The notes under the pieces: generated by a model
Told to the model about the DNA's origin: nothing
Seen by the model: the letters and a program-made list of their open reading frames with translations, nothing else
The model's database searches: none
Position numbers and translations under genes: made by a program
Origin: an uncultured beta proteobacterium
GTDB lineage: Bacteria; Pseudomonadota; Gammaproteobacteria; Burkholderiales; Burkholderiaceae_C
Assembly (NCBI GenBank): GCA_903886275.1
Contig: CAISLN010000083.1
Span: 1 to 64,000, forward strand
Length of the DNA stretch: 64,000 nt
Reading direction: 5' to 3'
In this document: piece by piece, positions 7,608 through 16,169 of the stretch
Layout of the letters: the number at the start of each line of letters is the position of its first letter
How positions within the stretch are numbered: position 1 is the stretch's first letter

Positions 7608-7925
7608 TCACTGCCTCGTATGACTGGCGCGGTGGCGCAGGTGGGTGGCATTGCGCAAGGTGGCGTGTTTGGTCACGCGCCCGGCCATTCTTTTGCGCCA
7701 CATCCTGAATGAGGAAGGCTTCATGTGCAGGCGCATGAGGTCCACCACCGCAGACTCGTTGACACCGAACTGCGCCTCTATGGCTTCAAAGGAGGTGCGG
7801 TCTTCCCAGGCCATCTCCACTATGCGCGAGATGTCGGACTCGCTCAGCGGGCTGGTGGTATGGGGCTTTGCCGGGGCACTCACCCGTTGGCGGGATTTTT
7901 GCGGCGGCAGGGGCAAGTCGCTCAT
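7608..7925 (-). CDS. TIGR03643-family protein (DUF2805)
   Basis: 105 residues from Met 7925. The core (SDISRIVEMAWEDRTSFEAI, then EAQFGVNESAVVDLMR and KPSSFRMWRKRMAGRVTKH) matches the TIGR03643/DUF2805 signature: a short helix-turn-helix-like protein of unknown function. The N-terminal 25 residues are basic and Pro-rich. Its ATG overlaps the stop of the DUF3429 gene (ATGA-type 4-base overlap), so the two are translationally coupled. In several proteobacteria this family sits next to photolyase genes, as here; the HTH-like sequence raises the possibility of a regulator, but that is inference. Confidence 0.82.
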   Translation of the reverse strand: MSDLPLPPQKSRQRVSAPAKPHTTSPLSESDISRIVEMAWEDRTSFEAIEAQFGVNESAVVDLMRLHMKPSSFRMWRKRMAGRVTKHATLRNATHLRHRASHTRQ

Positions 7926-8380
7926 GCTGCGCCTCCCATGCAGCACCATGCCGCGGCGATGCAGCACAGCAGGGCCACCAGGGTGAGCAGCAGGCGCATG
8001 GGCAACCAGGCATGCAGGCCCATGGGGGTGTAGATACGGCGGTCCACCGCAAAACACAGGACCAAGCCTGCGGCCACCAGCAGCAATCCAGCAGCCACCG
8101 GCAACAACAGGGCCAGCCAAGCCAGCAGGCTGGGCAGCACGCCCCAGACCAACAGGCCGGTGCCAGGGCCAGCAGGACTGCGCATCGCCAGGCCCCAGTG
8201 GATGGCACCAAGAAAGCTGAGGATGGTGGCGCCATAGGCCAACAGGGCAAAGGCGGCCCAGGCCTGCTGAGCGGGTGGCAAAACCCAGACGGCCAGAGCC
8301 AGACCCACAAAGGGCAGCAGGCCGCCATAGCCCAAAGCCTGCGCGCCCACAGAGGGGCTGCTGCGTGGGGTGGCTGTCAT
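7922..8380 (-). CDS. DUF3429 integral membrane protein
   Basis: 152 residues with four or five hydrophobic helices (for example LLPFVGLALAVWVLPP at about 20-36, AFALLAYGATILSFLGAIHW at about 43-63, and LLLTLVALLCCIAAAWCC near the end). The motif ATILSFLGAIHWGLAM is typical of DUF3429. Function is unknown. Overlaps of 4 bases with both the upstream Cys-rich microprotein gene and the downstream TIGR03643 gene place it firmly in the photolyase cassette. Confidence 0.85.
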   Translation of the reverse strand: MTATPRSSPSVGAQALGYGGLLPFVGLALAVWVLPPAQQAWAAFALLAYGATILSFLGAIHWGLAMRSPAGPGTGLLVWGVLPSLLAWLALLLPVAAGLLLVAAGLVLCFAVDRRIYTPMGLHAWLPMRLLLTLVALLCCIAAAWCCMGGAA

Positions 8381-8565
8381 GGCGCCTCTGCCGGTGCAAC
8401 GCTATCGTCTGCTGATGCGGGCACGTCAGCGGGTTCGTCTGTGGCCGCGTTGGGCGGGCGGCACATGCTTTCGCCATTCCATTGTTGGCCGCACCAGCAC
8501 AGGCCCTGCGCGTCGATGATGCAGGTGCCAGTGCCGCAGCAACGTTCGTCGTCTTGCATATTCAA
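8377..8565 (-). CDS. Cys-rich microprotein of the photolyase cassette
   Basis: 62 residues (or 60 from the second Met at 8559). The first 36 residues hold six Cys: CCGTGTC, then LCWCGQQWNG and MC. This pattern could bind zinc or an Fe-S cluster. The remaining tail is acidic and low-complexity (Asp/Glu/Ala/Pro). It starts 6 bases after the stop of the Fe-S photolyase gene and overlaps DUF3429 by 4 bases. I have seen similar short CGTGTCxID...CWCGQQW proteins beside photolyases in related bacteria, but I know of no assigned function. Confidence 0.7.
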   Translation of the reverse strand: MNMQDDERCCGTGTCIIDAQGLCWCGQQWNGESMCRPPNAATDEPADVPASADDSVAPAEAP

Positions 8566-8571
8566 TTTCCT

Positions 8572-10179
8572 TTATGGTTGGGTTGTGGCGGGTTCGCCAG
8601 AGGGTGTTGGCAGCTGCGCTTGCCGGTGCGCCTTGGCCTGGCTGCTGATGGCCTCGCGCGCTTGCGGGTCCAGGCGCGCCAGATTTTTGAGTTGCATGGC
8701 CATGCGCGGGTTCTTCTTCAGCAGCACCTCATGGCGCATCAAAAATTCCCAGTACAGCGTGGTGTAGGGGCAGGCCTTTGGGCCAATCGACAATGCCGGA
8801 TCAAAGCGGCAGCCCTTGCAGTGGTTGCCCATGCGCTGTATGTATTTGCCACTCGCCACGTAGGGCTTGCTGGCCATCAGTCCGCCGTCGCCAAACTGAC
8901 CCATGCCCAGCGTGTTGGGCAGCTCCACCCATTCCACCGCGTCCACATAGACGCTCAGGTACCAGCCGTGCACGGCCTTTGGCCGCACACCGAGCAACAG
9001 CGCATACAAGCCTGTGACCATCAGGCGCTGAATGTGGTGGGCGTAGCCATGCTCCAGGGTCTGTCCAATCGCATCCTTCAGGCAGGCCATGTCGGTGTCA
9101 CCGCTCCAGTACCAGGCCGGCAGATCGGCCTGGGCGTCCAGCGCGTTGCGCTCCAGATAGCTTGGCATCTGGGTCCAGTAAATGCCGCGCACATATTCGC
9201 GCCAGCCCAGGATTTGCCGGATGAAACCTTCCACCGCCGCCAGCGGCGCATGGCCCGCGCGGTAAGCCTCTTCGGCGGCCTGCACCACCTCGCGCGCCTG
9301 CAGCAGCTTGAGGTTGAGCGCGCAGCTTAAGTGCGAGTGGTAGAGCCAGACCTCGCCGGCCCACATCGCGTCTTCATATTTTCCAAACAGCGGCAGGCGC
9401 TCCTTGATGAAGGCCTGCAGCGCAAGCAGCGCCTGCGCCCTTGTGACCGGCCAGCCAAAGCTGTCGAGCCGCCCCGGGTGCGCGGCAAACTGGCGGTTCA
9501 CCAGCGCGATGACTTCCTGCGTGATGGCGTCAGGCACAAAGCGCGTGGGGGGCGGCACATTTTGCGGGCCGGCCTTGCCAAAGGACTCGCGGTTGTCGGC
9601 ATCAAAATTCCACTGCCCACCTTCCGGCTCCTTGCCCTCCATCAGGATGCCGTTCTTTTTTCGCAAGTCGCGGTACCAATACTCCAGACGCAGCTGCTTG
9701 CGCCCCTCGGCGTGGGCAGCAAAGTCGCGCACGGTGCTAAAGAAATGCGTGTCGTCGCGCAGCTCCAGCGGCAGGCCGGCCTGCATTGCGGCATTGCGCA
9801 GGCCTTGCAGCACGCGCCAGTCGCCCGGGGCAGTGAGCACCAGTGCGGCGGGCCGCAGTGTTTCAATGGCCCGGGTAAGTTCCAGCGCCAGCGTGCCACG
9901 GTTATCGGCGTCGTCCATGCGGATGTAGATCAGTGGCAAACCCTTCGCGCGCAAATGGTCTGCAAAGTGGCGCATGGCGCTCAGGAACACAGCGATGCGT
10001 TGCTTGGCCGACCAGACATGGGTGGACTCCTCGGTCACCTCGGCCATCCAGACCACGTCCTGTGCCGCGTCGAAGCCCTCCAGAGCAGAGGACTGCTCAT
10101 CGAGCTGATCGCCCAGCACGATGACCAAGTTGCGCACTTTTTCCGGCCGGGGCACCGGTTCCAAAGCCGCCCTATCCAC
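8572..10179 (-). CDS. Fe-S cluster (6-4)-type photolyase/cryptochrome (FeS-BCP, PhrB-like)
   Basis: 535 residues. The N-terminal domain begins LVIVLGDQLDEQSSALEG, the hallmark of the prokaryotic DPRP/FeS-BCP family, which repairs (6-4) photoproducts with FAD and light. The Fe-S ligands are visible: a Cys in DTDMACLKDAIGQ, then HCKGCRFDPALSIGPKACPY; four Cys in the expected order for a 4Fe-4S cluster. The FAD-binding helical domain is complete (GYAHHIQRLMVTGLYALLLG, LPNTLGMGQFGDGG, TASGKYIQRMGNHC-like region). Family members are about 500-520 residues, so this is full length. The GTG at 10179 overlaps the DUF2256 gene end by 8 bases. Family members bind a lumazine-type antenna; this protein's own antenna cannot be judged. 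Confidence 0.92.
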   Translation of the reverse strand: MDRAALEPVPRPEKVRNLVIVLGDQLDEQSSALEGFDAAQDVVWMAEVTEESTHVWSAKQRIAVFLSAMRHFADHLRAKGLPLIYIRMDDADNRGTLALELTRAIETLRPAALVLTAPGDWRVLQGLRNAAMQAGLPLELRDDTHFFSTVRDFAAHAEGRKQLRLEYWYRDLRKKNGILMEGKEPEGGQWNFDADNRESFGKAGPQNVPPPTRFVPDAITQEVIALVNRQFAAHPGRLDSFGWPVTRAQALLALQAFIKERLPLFGKYEDAMWAGEVWLYHSHLSCALNLKLLQAREVVQAAEEAYRAGHAPLAAVEGFIRQILGWREYVRGIYWTQMPSYLERNALDAQADLPAWYWSGDTDMACLKDAIGQTLEHGYAHHIQRLMVTGLYALLLGVRPKAVHGWYLSVYVDAVEWVELPNTLGMGQFGDGGLMASKPYVASGKYIQRMGNHCKGCRFDPALSIGPKACPYTTLYWEFLMRHEVLLKKNPRMAMQLKNLARLDPQAREAISSQAKAHRQAQLPTPSGEPATTQP

Positions 10180-10351
10180 GGCCTTGCTCCGCGTTTTTGG
10201 CCTGCGTCTTTTTGGCGCGGCAGGCGTCCGAGCAATACAGCACCGATTCCCAGTTTTTGGCCCAGGCCTTGCGCCAGGTCATGCTGCGCTGGCACACCAC
10301 GCAGAGCTTGCTGGGCAGGGATTGCTTGTTGCCTTTGAAATCATTTTTCAT
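10172..10351 (-). CDS. DUF2256 zinc-ribbon protein
   Basis: 59 residues from ATG 10351 to TAG 10174-10172. The sequence KLCVVCQRSMTWRKAWAKNW followed by VLYCSDACRAKK is the DUF2256 signature, with four Cys (CxxC...CxxxC) as probable zinc ligands. Basic ends (KGNK at the start, RAKKTQAKNAEQ at the end) could contact nucleic acid. It lies 7 bases after the class I photolyase stop and overlaps the Fe-S photolyase start, so it is part of that operon. DUF2256 is often encoded beside photolyases; its role is unknown. Confidence 0.88.
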   Translation of the reverse strand: MKNDFKGNKQSLPSKLCVVCQRSMTWRKAWAKNWESVLYCSDACRAKKTQAKNAEQGRG

Positions 10352-10358
10352 GGAGTCT

Positions 10359-11990
10359 TTAGTTGAATAAATCGCCCTGCGCCGCTTCGGCTGGCACGCC
10401 AGCCTTCTTGCCGCGCGCTGGAGTCGAGGCCTTGCGCTGCTGCCCGGAGCGCGCTAGGCCGCTCTTGCGCGAGCCGTGCCGAGCCTGCACCGCACTGGCT
10501 TCCTCACGCGCATCGGCCGTCTTGCGCAGGCCATATAGACAGTCCTTGGCGCGCTTCATGGCGGCCTTTTCATCGACGATGGGCGCGGGGTAGTCGCTGC
10601 CGATAAAGCAATTGACCATGCGCTGCACGCTGATATCCATCTTCCAGGGCTCGGCCAAATAGGGCAGCGGCACGCGCGCGAGCTCGGGGCACCAGCGGCG
10701 AATGAAGATGCCCTCGGGGTCCTGGTCGCGCGCCTGTTTGGCAGGCGAATACATGCGCAGGGTGTTGATGCCGGTGGTGCCGCTTTGCATTTGCATTTGG
10801 CTCCAGTGGATGCCGGGCTCGAAGTCCAAAAACTGGCGCGCCAAAAAGAGGCCGGGCCTGCGCCAATGCAGCCACAGGTGGTAGCTGGCAAAGCTGACCA
10901 ACATGGCGCGCATGCGAAAGTTGAGCCAGCCGGTGGCCACCAGCGAGCGCATGCAGGCGTCCACCATGGGAAAGCCGGTGCGGCCCTCGCACCAGGCGGC
11001 AAAGTGCGCTTCGTCAAAGCCGTCTTCGCGCAACCCGTCGCAGACGCGGGCGACGTTGTGGAACTCGATGCCACTCTGGTCTTCGAGCTTTTGCATGAAG
11101 TGGCAATGCCAGCGCAAGCGCCCCGCAAAACCGCGCAGCGCATAGGCCATGGCGCGATCGGGTGTGCTGGCAATGGCCACCTCGGTGGCTTGGTGCACGG
11201 TGCGCAGGGAGAGCGTGCCAAAGGCCAGGTGCGGGCTCAGGCGACTGCAACCGTCTTCGGCCGTCAATGGGCTCGACAATGCCTTGCGATAACCATTGCC
11301 GCGCAGTTGCAAAAAGGAACGCAGGGCGCGCCGACCGGCCTTCTCACCCGCCGCCTGCAAGGTCTTGCCATGGGCGGGCAGGCCCAGGCTTTGCAGGGTG
11401 GGCAGCGGGGCTTGGTCGATGGCCAAGGCCGCAGTGAAGCCGCCGGAGAGCAGGTGCAGCGGCGCATCCATGCGGGCCTGCCAGCGTGCGGCCCAACCCG
11501 AGCGGCTGCGCAGGCGGCGCACCACGCCGGTCTGGGTAAATTCCTGCCACTGCACTTGTTGCTTGCGGCACCAGGCAGCCACCGCCAAGTCGCGCGTATA
11601 GGACCAGCCGCTGCCGGTTTCTTCGTGGCTCAACAGATGGGTAAAGGCCAGCTCCGCATGCAGTTGCGCCAGCAGCGCCACAGCCGAACCTGCGCGCACC
11701 AGCAGGGGCAGACCCAGCAGCGCCAAGGCGGCGCGCAGCTCGGTCAGGCAGCCCAGGGCAAAGTCCACATGGCAGGGGTCGCACTCGGGGCTTTGCAGCC
11801 ATTCGGGCTCGATCACATACAGCGCCAGCGCATCGCCCTGCTGCTGGGCGGCCAGCAGCGGCGCGTGGTCGTGGATGCGCAGGTCGCGCTTGAACCAGAC
11901 CAGGGCGCGGCTGCGCGGCACCATTTCTTGCGCACCCGGCAGCGGTACGCGCAGGGCGTTTGGCGCTGAGGGGAGAGGGGTCGCTTGCAT
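10359..11990 (-). CDS. Class I deoxyribodipyrimidine photolyase/cryptochrome family protein
   Basis: 543 residues; homology starts at ALVWFKRDLRIHDHAPL (about 29-45), so Met 23 (MVPRSRALVW) is an alternative start. The N-terminal Rossmann antenna domain is followed by the FAD-binding helical domain with WHCHFMQKLEDQSGIEFHN, TGFPMVDACMRSLVATGWLN, and NTLRMYSPAKQARDQDP. This motif set resembles the plant-cryptochrome-like branch of bacterial photolyases; repair versus signalling cannot be settled by reading. The C-terminal 55 residues are basic and Ser/Ala-rich, extending past the folded domain. It is the first gene of the cassette and is divergent from the gbsR-cydAB operon, sharing a 194-base promoter region. 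Confidence 0.9.
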   Translation of the reverse strand: MQATPLPSAPNALRVPLPGAQEMVPRSRALVWFKRDLRIHDHAPLLAAQQQGDALALYVIEPEWLQSPECDPCHVDFALGCLTELRAALALLGLPLLVRAGSAVALLAQLHAELAFTHLLSHEETGSGWSYTRDLAVAAWCRKQQVQWQEFTQTGVVRRLRSRSGWAARWQARMDAPLHLLSGGFTAALAIDQAPLPTLQSLGLPAHGKTLQAAGEKAGRRALRSFLQLRGNGYRKALSSPLTAEDGCSRLSPHLAFGTLSLRTVHQATEVAIASTPDRAMAYALRGFAGRLRWHCHFMQKLEDQSGIEFHNVARVCDGLREDGFDEAHFAAWCEGRTGFPMVDACMRSLVATGWLNFRMRAMLVSFASYHLWLHWRRPGLFLARQFLDFEPGIHWSQMQMQSGTTGINTLRMYSPAKQARDQDPEGIFIRRWCPELARVPLPYLAEPWKMDISVQRMVNCFIGSDYPAPIVDEKAAMKRAKDCLYGLRKTADAREEASAVQARHGSRKSGLARSGQQRKASTPARGKKAGVPAEAAQGDLFN

Positions 11991-12137
11991 GGGCTTTGGT
12001 CAGGTAGGGCCCCCGATTCTGGTTGCTTTTGGATACCGCGGTGCGCGCGCAGGGTATCGCAGCGATACGGGCCGCCGCCGCGGGGTCTGCAATGCCCTTG
12101 GTCCAGGCACAGGGTTGGCCGGCCGGACGTCCACAAC

Positions 12138-12173
12138 TTCCTGTAATTCCTGAAAATACTGGAAACACAGGAA
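12138..12173 (+). promoter_or_regulatory. Nested dyad upstream of gbsR-cydAB, probable operator
   Basis: An outer inverted repeat TTCCTGT (12138-12144)/ACAGGAA (12167-12173) encloses an inner TTCC/GGAA dyad (ATTCCTGAAAATACTGGAA, 12146-12164). It ends 11 bases before the gbsR start, in the gap between the divergent photolyase and gbsR genes. Such position and symmetry fit autoregulation by the GbsR/MarR protein, or control of the photolyase side too. No footprint data can be read from sequence. Confidence 0.5.
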
Positions 12174-12184
12174 ATGCAAACACC

Positions 12185-12796
12185 ATGAACATCCCTCCCC
12201 TGACACAGCGCTTCGTGCTCCACTTCGGTGAAATGGGCAGCCGCTGGGGCATCAATCGCACCGTGGGCCAGATCTACGCCCTGCTGTATGTGTCTGCCAA
12301 ACCGCTCAATGCCGACGAAGTGGCCGAGGCCCTGGCCTTCTCCCGCTCCAACGTGAGCATGGGCCTCAAGGAGTTGCAGTCCTGGAATTTGGTGAAGTTG
12401 ATCCACCAGCCCAACGACAGACGCGAATACTTCCAGGCACCGGACGATGTCTGGGCCATCTTCCGCACCTTGGCCAACGAGCGGCGCAAACGCGAGATTG
12501 ACCCCACCCTGAGCATGCTGCGCGACGCCCTGATGGAGCAGCCCAGCGTGGCCGAGGACATCCATGCGCAGGAGCGCATGAAGCAGATGCACGGCTTCAT
12601 TGAGCTGATGACCAATTGGCTGGACGAGGTGCAGAAGATGGAGTCCTCCACCCTGGCAAGGCTGATGCAGATGGGCACCAAGGTGCAGAAGTTTCTGGAG
12701 ATCAAGGACCGGGTGCGCCAGGCCTTTGGCGGCAAACCCGCGGGCCAAGGCGCAGCCACAGACCACACAACCCAGGACGACCATGGACAACTTTGA
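12185..12796 (+). CDS. GbsR/MarR-family transcriptional regulator of cydAB
   Basis: 203 residues from ATG 12185 (MNIPPLTQRFVLHFGEMGSR). The upstream in-frame extension has no homology. Residues about 1-110 form a winged helix typical of GbsR: WGINRTVGQIYALLYVSAKP, then NADEVAEALAFSRSNVSMGL and the wing NLVKLIHQPNDRREYF. The C-terminal half is helical and probably mediates dimerisation. The gene end overlaps cydA by 14 bases, so regulator and oxidase are translationally linked. Expected job: respond to a signal (redox, NO, osmolyte unknown) and adjust cydAB expression. The nested dyad just upstream is the likely binding site. Confidence 0.85.
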   Translation: MNIPPLTQRFVLHFGEMGSRWGINRTVGQIYALLYVSAKPLNADEVAEALAFSRSNVSMGLKELQSWNLVKLIHQPNDRREYFQAPDDVWAIFRTLANERRKREIDPTLSMLRDALMEQPSVAEDIHAQERMKQMHGFIELMTNWLDEVQKMESSTLARLMQMGTKVQKFLEIKDRVRQAFGGKPAGQGAATDHTTQDDHGQL

Positions 12797-14156
12797 CCCG
12801 CTGGCTCTGGCGCGCATACAGTTTGCCGCCAACATGAGCTTTCACATCCTGTTCCCCACCATCAGCATCGCCATGGGCTGGGTGCTGCTGTTCTTCAAGA
12901 CGCGCTTTGTGCGCACCGGCCAGGCCCACTGGATGGAGGCCTACCAGTTCTGGATCAAGATCTTTGCGCTGACCTTTGCGCTCGGCGTGGTCAGCGGCAT
13001 CACCATGAGCTTCCAATTCGGCACCAACTGGCCGGGCTTTATGAACACGGTGGGCAATGTGGCCGGACCCCTGCTGGCCTATGAGGTGCTGACCGCCTTC
13101 TTTCTGGAGGCCACCATGCTGGGCGTCATGCTGTTCGGGCGCGGACGGGTCAGCGAGCGGGTGCACACCATGGCCACCTTCCTGGTGGCAGCGGGCACGA
13201 CGCTATCGGCCTTCTGGATCCTGGCGCTCAACTCGTGGATGCACACGCCGGCCGGTTTCGAGATGATTGACGGCAAGGCGCATGTGACGAGTTGGCTGGC
13301 GGTGATCTTCAACCCCTCCTTCCCCTACCGCCTGTCCCACATGCTGATCGCGTCGGGCCTGACCGTGGCGTTTTTGCTGGCCGGGCTGTCGGCCTACCGC
13401 TGGCTCAAGGGCGACCGCAGCCTGGAGGTGCGGGCCGCCCTGCGCACCGGCCTCTATGTGGCTGCTGCCCTGATCCCGCTGCAGATCGTGGTGGGCGACC
13501 TGCACGGGCTCAACACCCTGCACCACCAGCCCGCCAAGATTGCCGCCATGGAGGGCATCTGGAAGACCCAGCGCGGCGCGCCGGCGGTGCTGTTTGCGCT
13601 GCCCGATAAGGACACGCAGAGCAACCGCTTGGAGGTTGCCATTCCCAAGCTGGCCTCGCTCTACCTGACGCATGACCTCAACGGCGAGGTGAAGGGCATC
13701 GACGCCTTTGGCGAGCAGCACCCGCCGGTGGCACCGGTTTTCTGGGGCTTTCGGGTGATGGTGGGCGCGGGGCTGCTGATGCTGGCGGTCAGCTGGACCG
13801 GTGTGTGGCAGATGCGCCGGGGCGGACCCAGGCCCTGGCTGTTGCGCCTTCTGGTCGGCATGACCTTCATCGGCTGGGTGGCGCTGATCGCGGGCTGGTA
13901 TGTCACCGAGATCGGCCGTCAGCCCTGGCTGGTCTACGGGGTGCTGACCGCCGCGCAGGCCGCATCCAAGGTAGTGGCCAGCAACATCGCACTGACGCTT
14001 GCGGTCTACCTGACGCTGTACGCGGCCCTGCTTGTGGCCTATGTGCGGGTGGTGTTTTACCTGGCGCGCAAGGCATCCCAGGCGCAGGCCGAACCCGGCT
14101 TGGCCCCGGCGTCCGGCCATGCGCCTGGCACCGCACCGGAGTTCAGTCATGCATGA
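12783..14156 (+). CDS. cydA: Cytochrome bd-type quinol oxidase subunit I (cyanide-insensitive oxidase type)
   Basis: 457 residues from ATG 12783. The start FDPLALARIQFAANMSFHIL contains the first heme His; LAYEVLTAFFLEATMLGVML carries the conserved Glu pair; FPYRLSHMLIASG carries another heme His; and GWYVTEIGRQPW marks the end of the core. About nine membrane helices are apparent. The quinol loop is short, as in CIO-type (CioA) enzymes and unlike E. coli CydA (522 residues). It reduces O2 to water with quinol at the inner membrane. It overlaps gbsR upstream and cydB downstream (8 bases), forming a tight operon. Confidence 0.95.
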   Translation: MDNFDPLALARIQFAANMSFHILFPTISIAMGWVLLFFKTRFVRTGQAHWMEAYQFWIKIFALTFALGVVSGITMSFQFGTNWPGFMNTVGNVAGPLLAYEVLTAFFLEATMLGVMLFGRGRVSERVHTMATFLVAAGTTLSAFWILALNSWMHTPAGFEMIDGKAHVTSWLAVIFNPSFPYRLSHMLIASGLTVAFLLAGLSAYRWLKGDRSLEVRAALRTGLYVAAALIPLQIVVGDLHGLNTLHHQPAKIAAMEGIWKTQRGAPAVLFALPDKDTQSNRLEVAIPKLASLYLTHDLNGEVKGIDAFGEQHPPVAPVFWGFRVMVGAGLLMLAVSWTGVWQMRRGGPRPWLLRLLVGMTFIGWVALIAGWYVTEIGRQPWLVYGVLTAAQAASKVVASNIALTLAVYLTLYAALLVAYVRVVFYLARKASQAQAEPGLAPASGHAPGTAPEFSHA

Positions 14157-15198
14157 GGCCCTTGTTGCATTGACCACGCCCGACCTGAGCCAGCCCGCCG
14201 GCTGGCTGCCCCTGGTGTTCGCGCTGGTGATGGCCCTGGCCATGCTGGCCTATGTGATCCTGGATGGCTACGACCTGGGCGTGGGCGTGCTGCTGCGCCG
14301 CGCCGACAACGCCGAGCAGAAGGACGCCATGGTGGCCAGCATAGGCCCGTTCTGGGATGCCAACGAAACCTGGCTGGTGCTGGGCGTGGGCATCCTGCTG
14401 GTGGCCTTTCCGCTCGCCCATGGCGTGATCCTGGGCGCGCTGTATCTGCCGGTGGCGCTGATGTTGGTGTCACTCACCCTGCGCGGCGTGGCCTTTGACT
14501 TTCGGGTCAAGGCGCGCGCCGAGCACAAGCCGCTGTGGGACCGTGCGTTTTACACGGGCTCGCTGCTGGCGGGCTGGTCGCAGGGCTTCATGCTAGGTGC
14601 CCTGATCACCGGCTTCTCGACCGACTGGCGCAGCCAGCTCTTCAATGCGCTGATCGGCCTGTGCCTGGTGGCGGCCTACTGCCTGCTGGGCGCCGGCTGG
14701 CTGATCATGAAAAGCGAGGGGCTGCTGCAGCTCCATGCGGTGCGCTGGGCCCAGGGCAGCCTGTGGTTCACGGCGGCCGGAGTGGCTGCCATCTCCATAG
14801 CAACGCCCTGGGTCAGCCAGCGCATCTTTGACAAGTGGTTCAGCTTTCCCAATATGGTGATGCTGCTGCCGATTCCGGCCATGACGGTGGCCCTGTTTGT
14901 GCTGATCGCGCGCAGCTTGAAGCGCCTGCCGACCCGGCTGGCAAGCAACAACCAGTATGGGGCGGCGGTGCCCTTTGCCTGCACGGTGGGCATCTTCCTG
15001 CTGGCCTTTTACGGCCTGGCCTACAGCCTTTTCCCCTGGCTGGTGGTGGACCAGATCACGCTGTGGCAGGCCGCCAGCTCGCCCGAAGCCCTGCAGGTGA
15101 TCTTCTACGGCGTGGTCGTGGTGCTGCCGGTCATCGTCGGCTACACCGTGTTTTCGTACCGGGTGTTCTGGGGCAAGAGCACGGCGCTGAAATACTGA
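14149..15198 (+). CDS. cydB: Cytochrome bd-type quinol oxidase subunit II
   Basis: 349 residues from ATG 14149 (MHEALVALTTPDLSQPAG). Hydrophobic throughout, with the CydB hallmarks YVILDGYDLGVGVLL, GPFWDANETWLVLGVGILL and GWSQGFMLGALITG. It pairs with CydA to form the heme-b/d oxidase. It overlaps cydA by 8 bases. No cydX-like small subunit is seen in the 254 bases that follow, which fits the CIO type. The intergenic region to 15452 shows nothing else. Confidence 0.95.
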   Translation: MHEALVALTTPDLSQPAGWLPLVFALVMALAMLAYVILDGYDLGVGVLLRRADNAEQKDAMVASIGPFWDANETWLVLGVGILLVAFPLAHGVILGALYLPVALMLVSLTLRGVAFDFRVKARAEHKPLWDRAFYTGSLLAGWSQGFMLGALITGFSTDWRSQLFNALIGLCLVAAYCLLGAGWLIMKSEGLLQLHAVRWAQGSLWFTAAGVAAISIATPWVSQRIFDKWFSFPNMVMLLPIPAMTVALFVLIARSLKRLPTRLASNNQYGAAVPFACTVGIFLLAFYGLAYSLFPWLVVDQITLWQAASSPEALQVIFYGVVVVLPVIVGYTVFSYRVFWGKSTALKY

Positions 15199-15452
15199 AG
15201 ACGACGCAGGATGGGCGCGGCTCCGCTCTTGGAAGATAAGGCCGCGCTACCGCTGGCATGCCGGACCACAAGGCCACGCCAAGCCCATGACTGGTGCGAA
15301 CTTCCAAGGCCTTGGCCAACTGCCCAGGCTGGCGGGGAGTGCGGTATTTGGACTACAGGAGGAGGGTTGCGGGAGTTCACGTGAATCGGTCCTTAGTCAG
15401 GTCAGCCGCGACTGCGGGTATCGGAAAGTGCACGCTTAGGAGCAGTCCAATT

Positions 15453-16169
15453 TCAAGACCATGCGGCAGCGGTGAATGTCATAGCCTCGTTGTCACGCCG
15501 CCAGCTTACGCAATCGGGGCGGACCGCGAGCCACCAAGTTTGCATAAAGGGGTTTGGTTTTGGTTTGGCAAACGCTTGCGCAGTGAGCAGCGCTACACAC
15601 CAGGCGGGATGTTGGTCCCGCACTGATTGGTATTGGATGGCGCCCACGTGGGCCTCACGAGCGTCTCGGGCAAAAGCCTGTGTTGCACTGTAGTCGCTGG
15701 GGTGTAGCCACTTCGCAGCATCGGCATTGAAAGGTGGCCGGCGCAAGTCGATCAGCTGCGTGTTGACATCCGCACTAAAAGCGGTGTGCGCCACAGGCTC
15801 CAGCTTTTCCAGGTCGACTGCGTCCTTGAGAAACCTCCAGCGCCAGTGTCCCAGCTCGGCAGCAGCGGTACGAACCGACTCAGCGCCATAAAACACGCCA
15901 GGGTCGGTTGTAGTCCGAAAACGGGACCCGCCGCGCGTCGGGTAGTAACGAAACGGGGTCGCCAGCAAGTAGTCCAGCGTCAGGGCGCCCACTGCTTGCG
16001 CGGGTTTGCTGCCCTCTAGCAAAGTCTCTAACAGGTCTTGTTCTTCGACGCTGTCCACCACTTTCATGGTTGACGCCGTGTGCTGCGCTTCGACCATGCG
16101 CCAAACGGCCCCCGCCCAAGCAAACGCTTCAGACGAGACCACGGCTGGCGTCAAGGTATTGGACGACAC
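15453..16169 (-). CDS. RES-domain toxin (NAD+-degrading type)
   Basis: 238 residues. The RES-family pattern is visible: an early Arg (WAGAVWRMVE), TPFRYYPTRGGSRFRTTTDP, then GVFYGAESVRTAAAELGHWR with the conserved Tyr and Glu, and a late Ser/Asn-containing end. RES toxins of this class (MbcT/ParT relatives) destroy NAD+ or ADP-ribosylate metabolic enzymes. It lies directly after its Xre antitoxin and overlaps it by 41 bases, an unusually long overlap. The start could instead be at the inner Met (MVEAQHTAST), which would abolish the overlap but remove the first Arg. Confidence 0.88.
   Translation of the reverse strand: MSSNTLTPAVVSSEAFAWAGAVWRMVEAQHTASTMKVVDSVEEQDLLETLLEGSKPAQAVGALTLDYLLATPFRYYPTRGGSRFRTTTDPGVFYGAESVRTAAAELGHWRWRFLKDAVDLEKLEPVAHTAFSADVNTQLIDLRRPPFNADAAKWLHPSDYSATQAFARDAREAHVGAIQYQSVRDQHPAWCVALLTAQAFAKPKPNPFMQTWWLAVRPDCVSWRRDNEAMTFTAAAWS

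Noticed and set aside
12023..12184. Longer GbsR protein starting at 12023
   Set aside because: The added 54 codons are low-complexity, cover the nested dyad and are not part of the family.
15199..15452. cydX-like small oxidase subunit after cydB
   Set aside because: No SD-led short frame with a membrane helix was found; CIO-type oxidases normally lack one.
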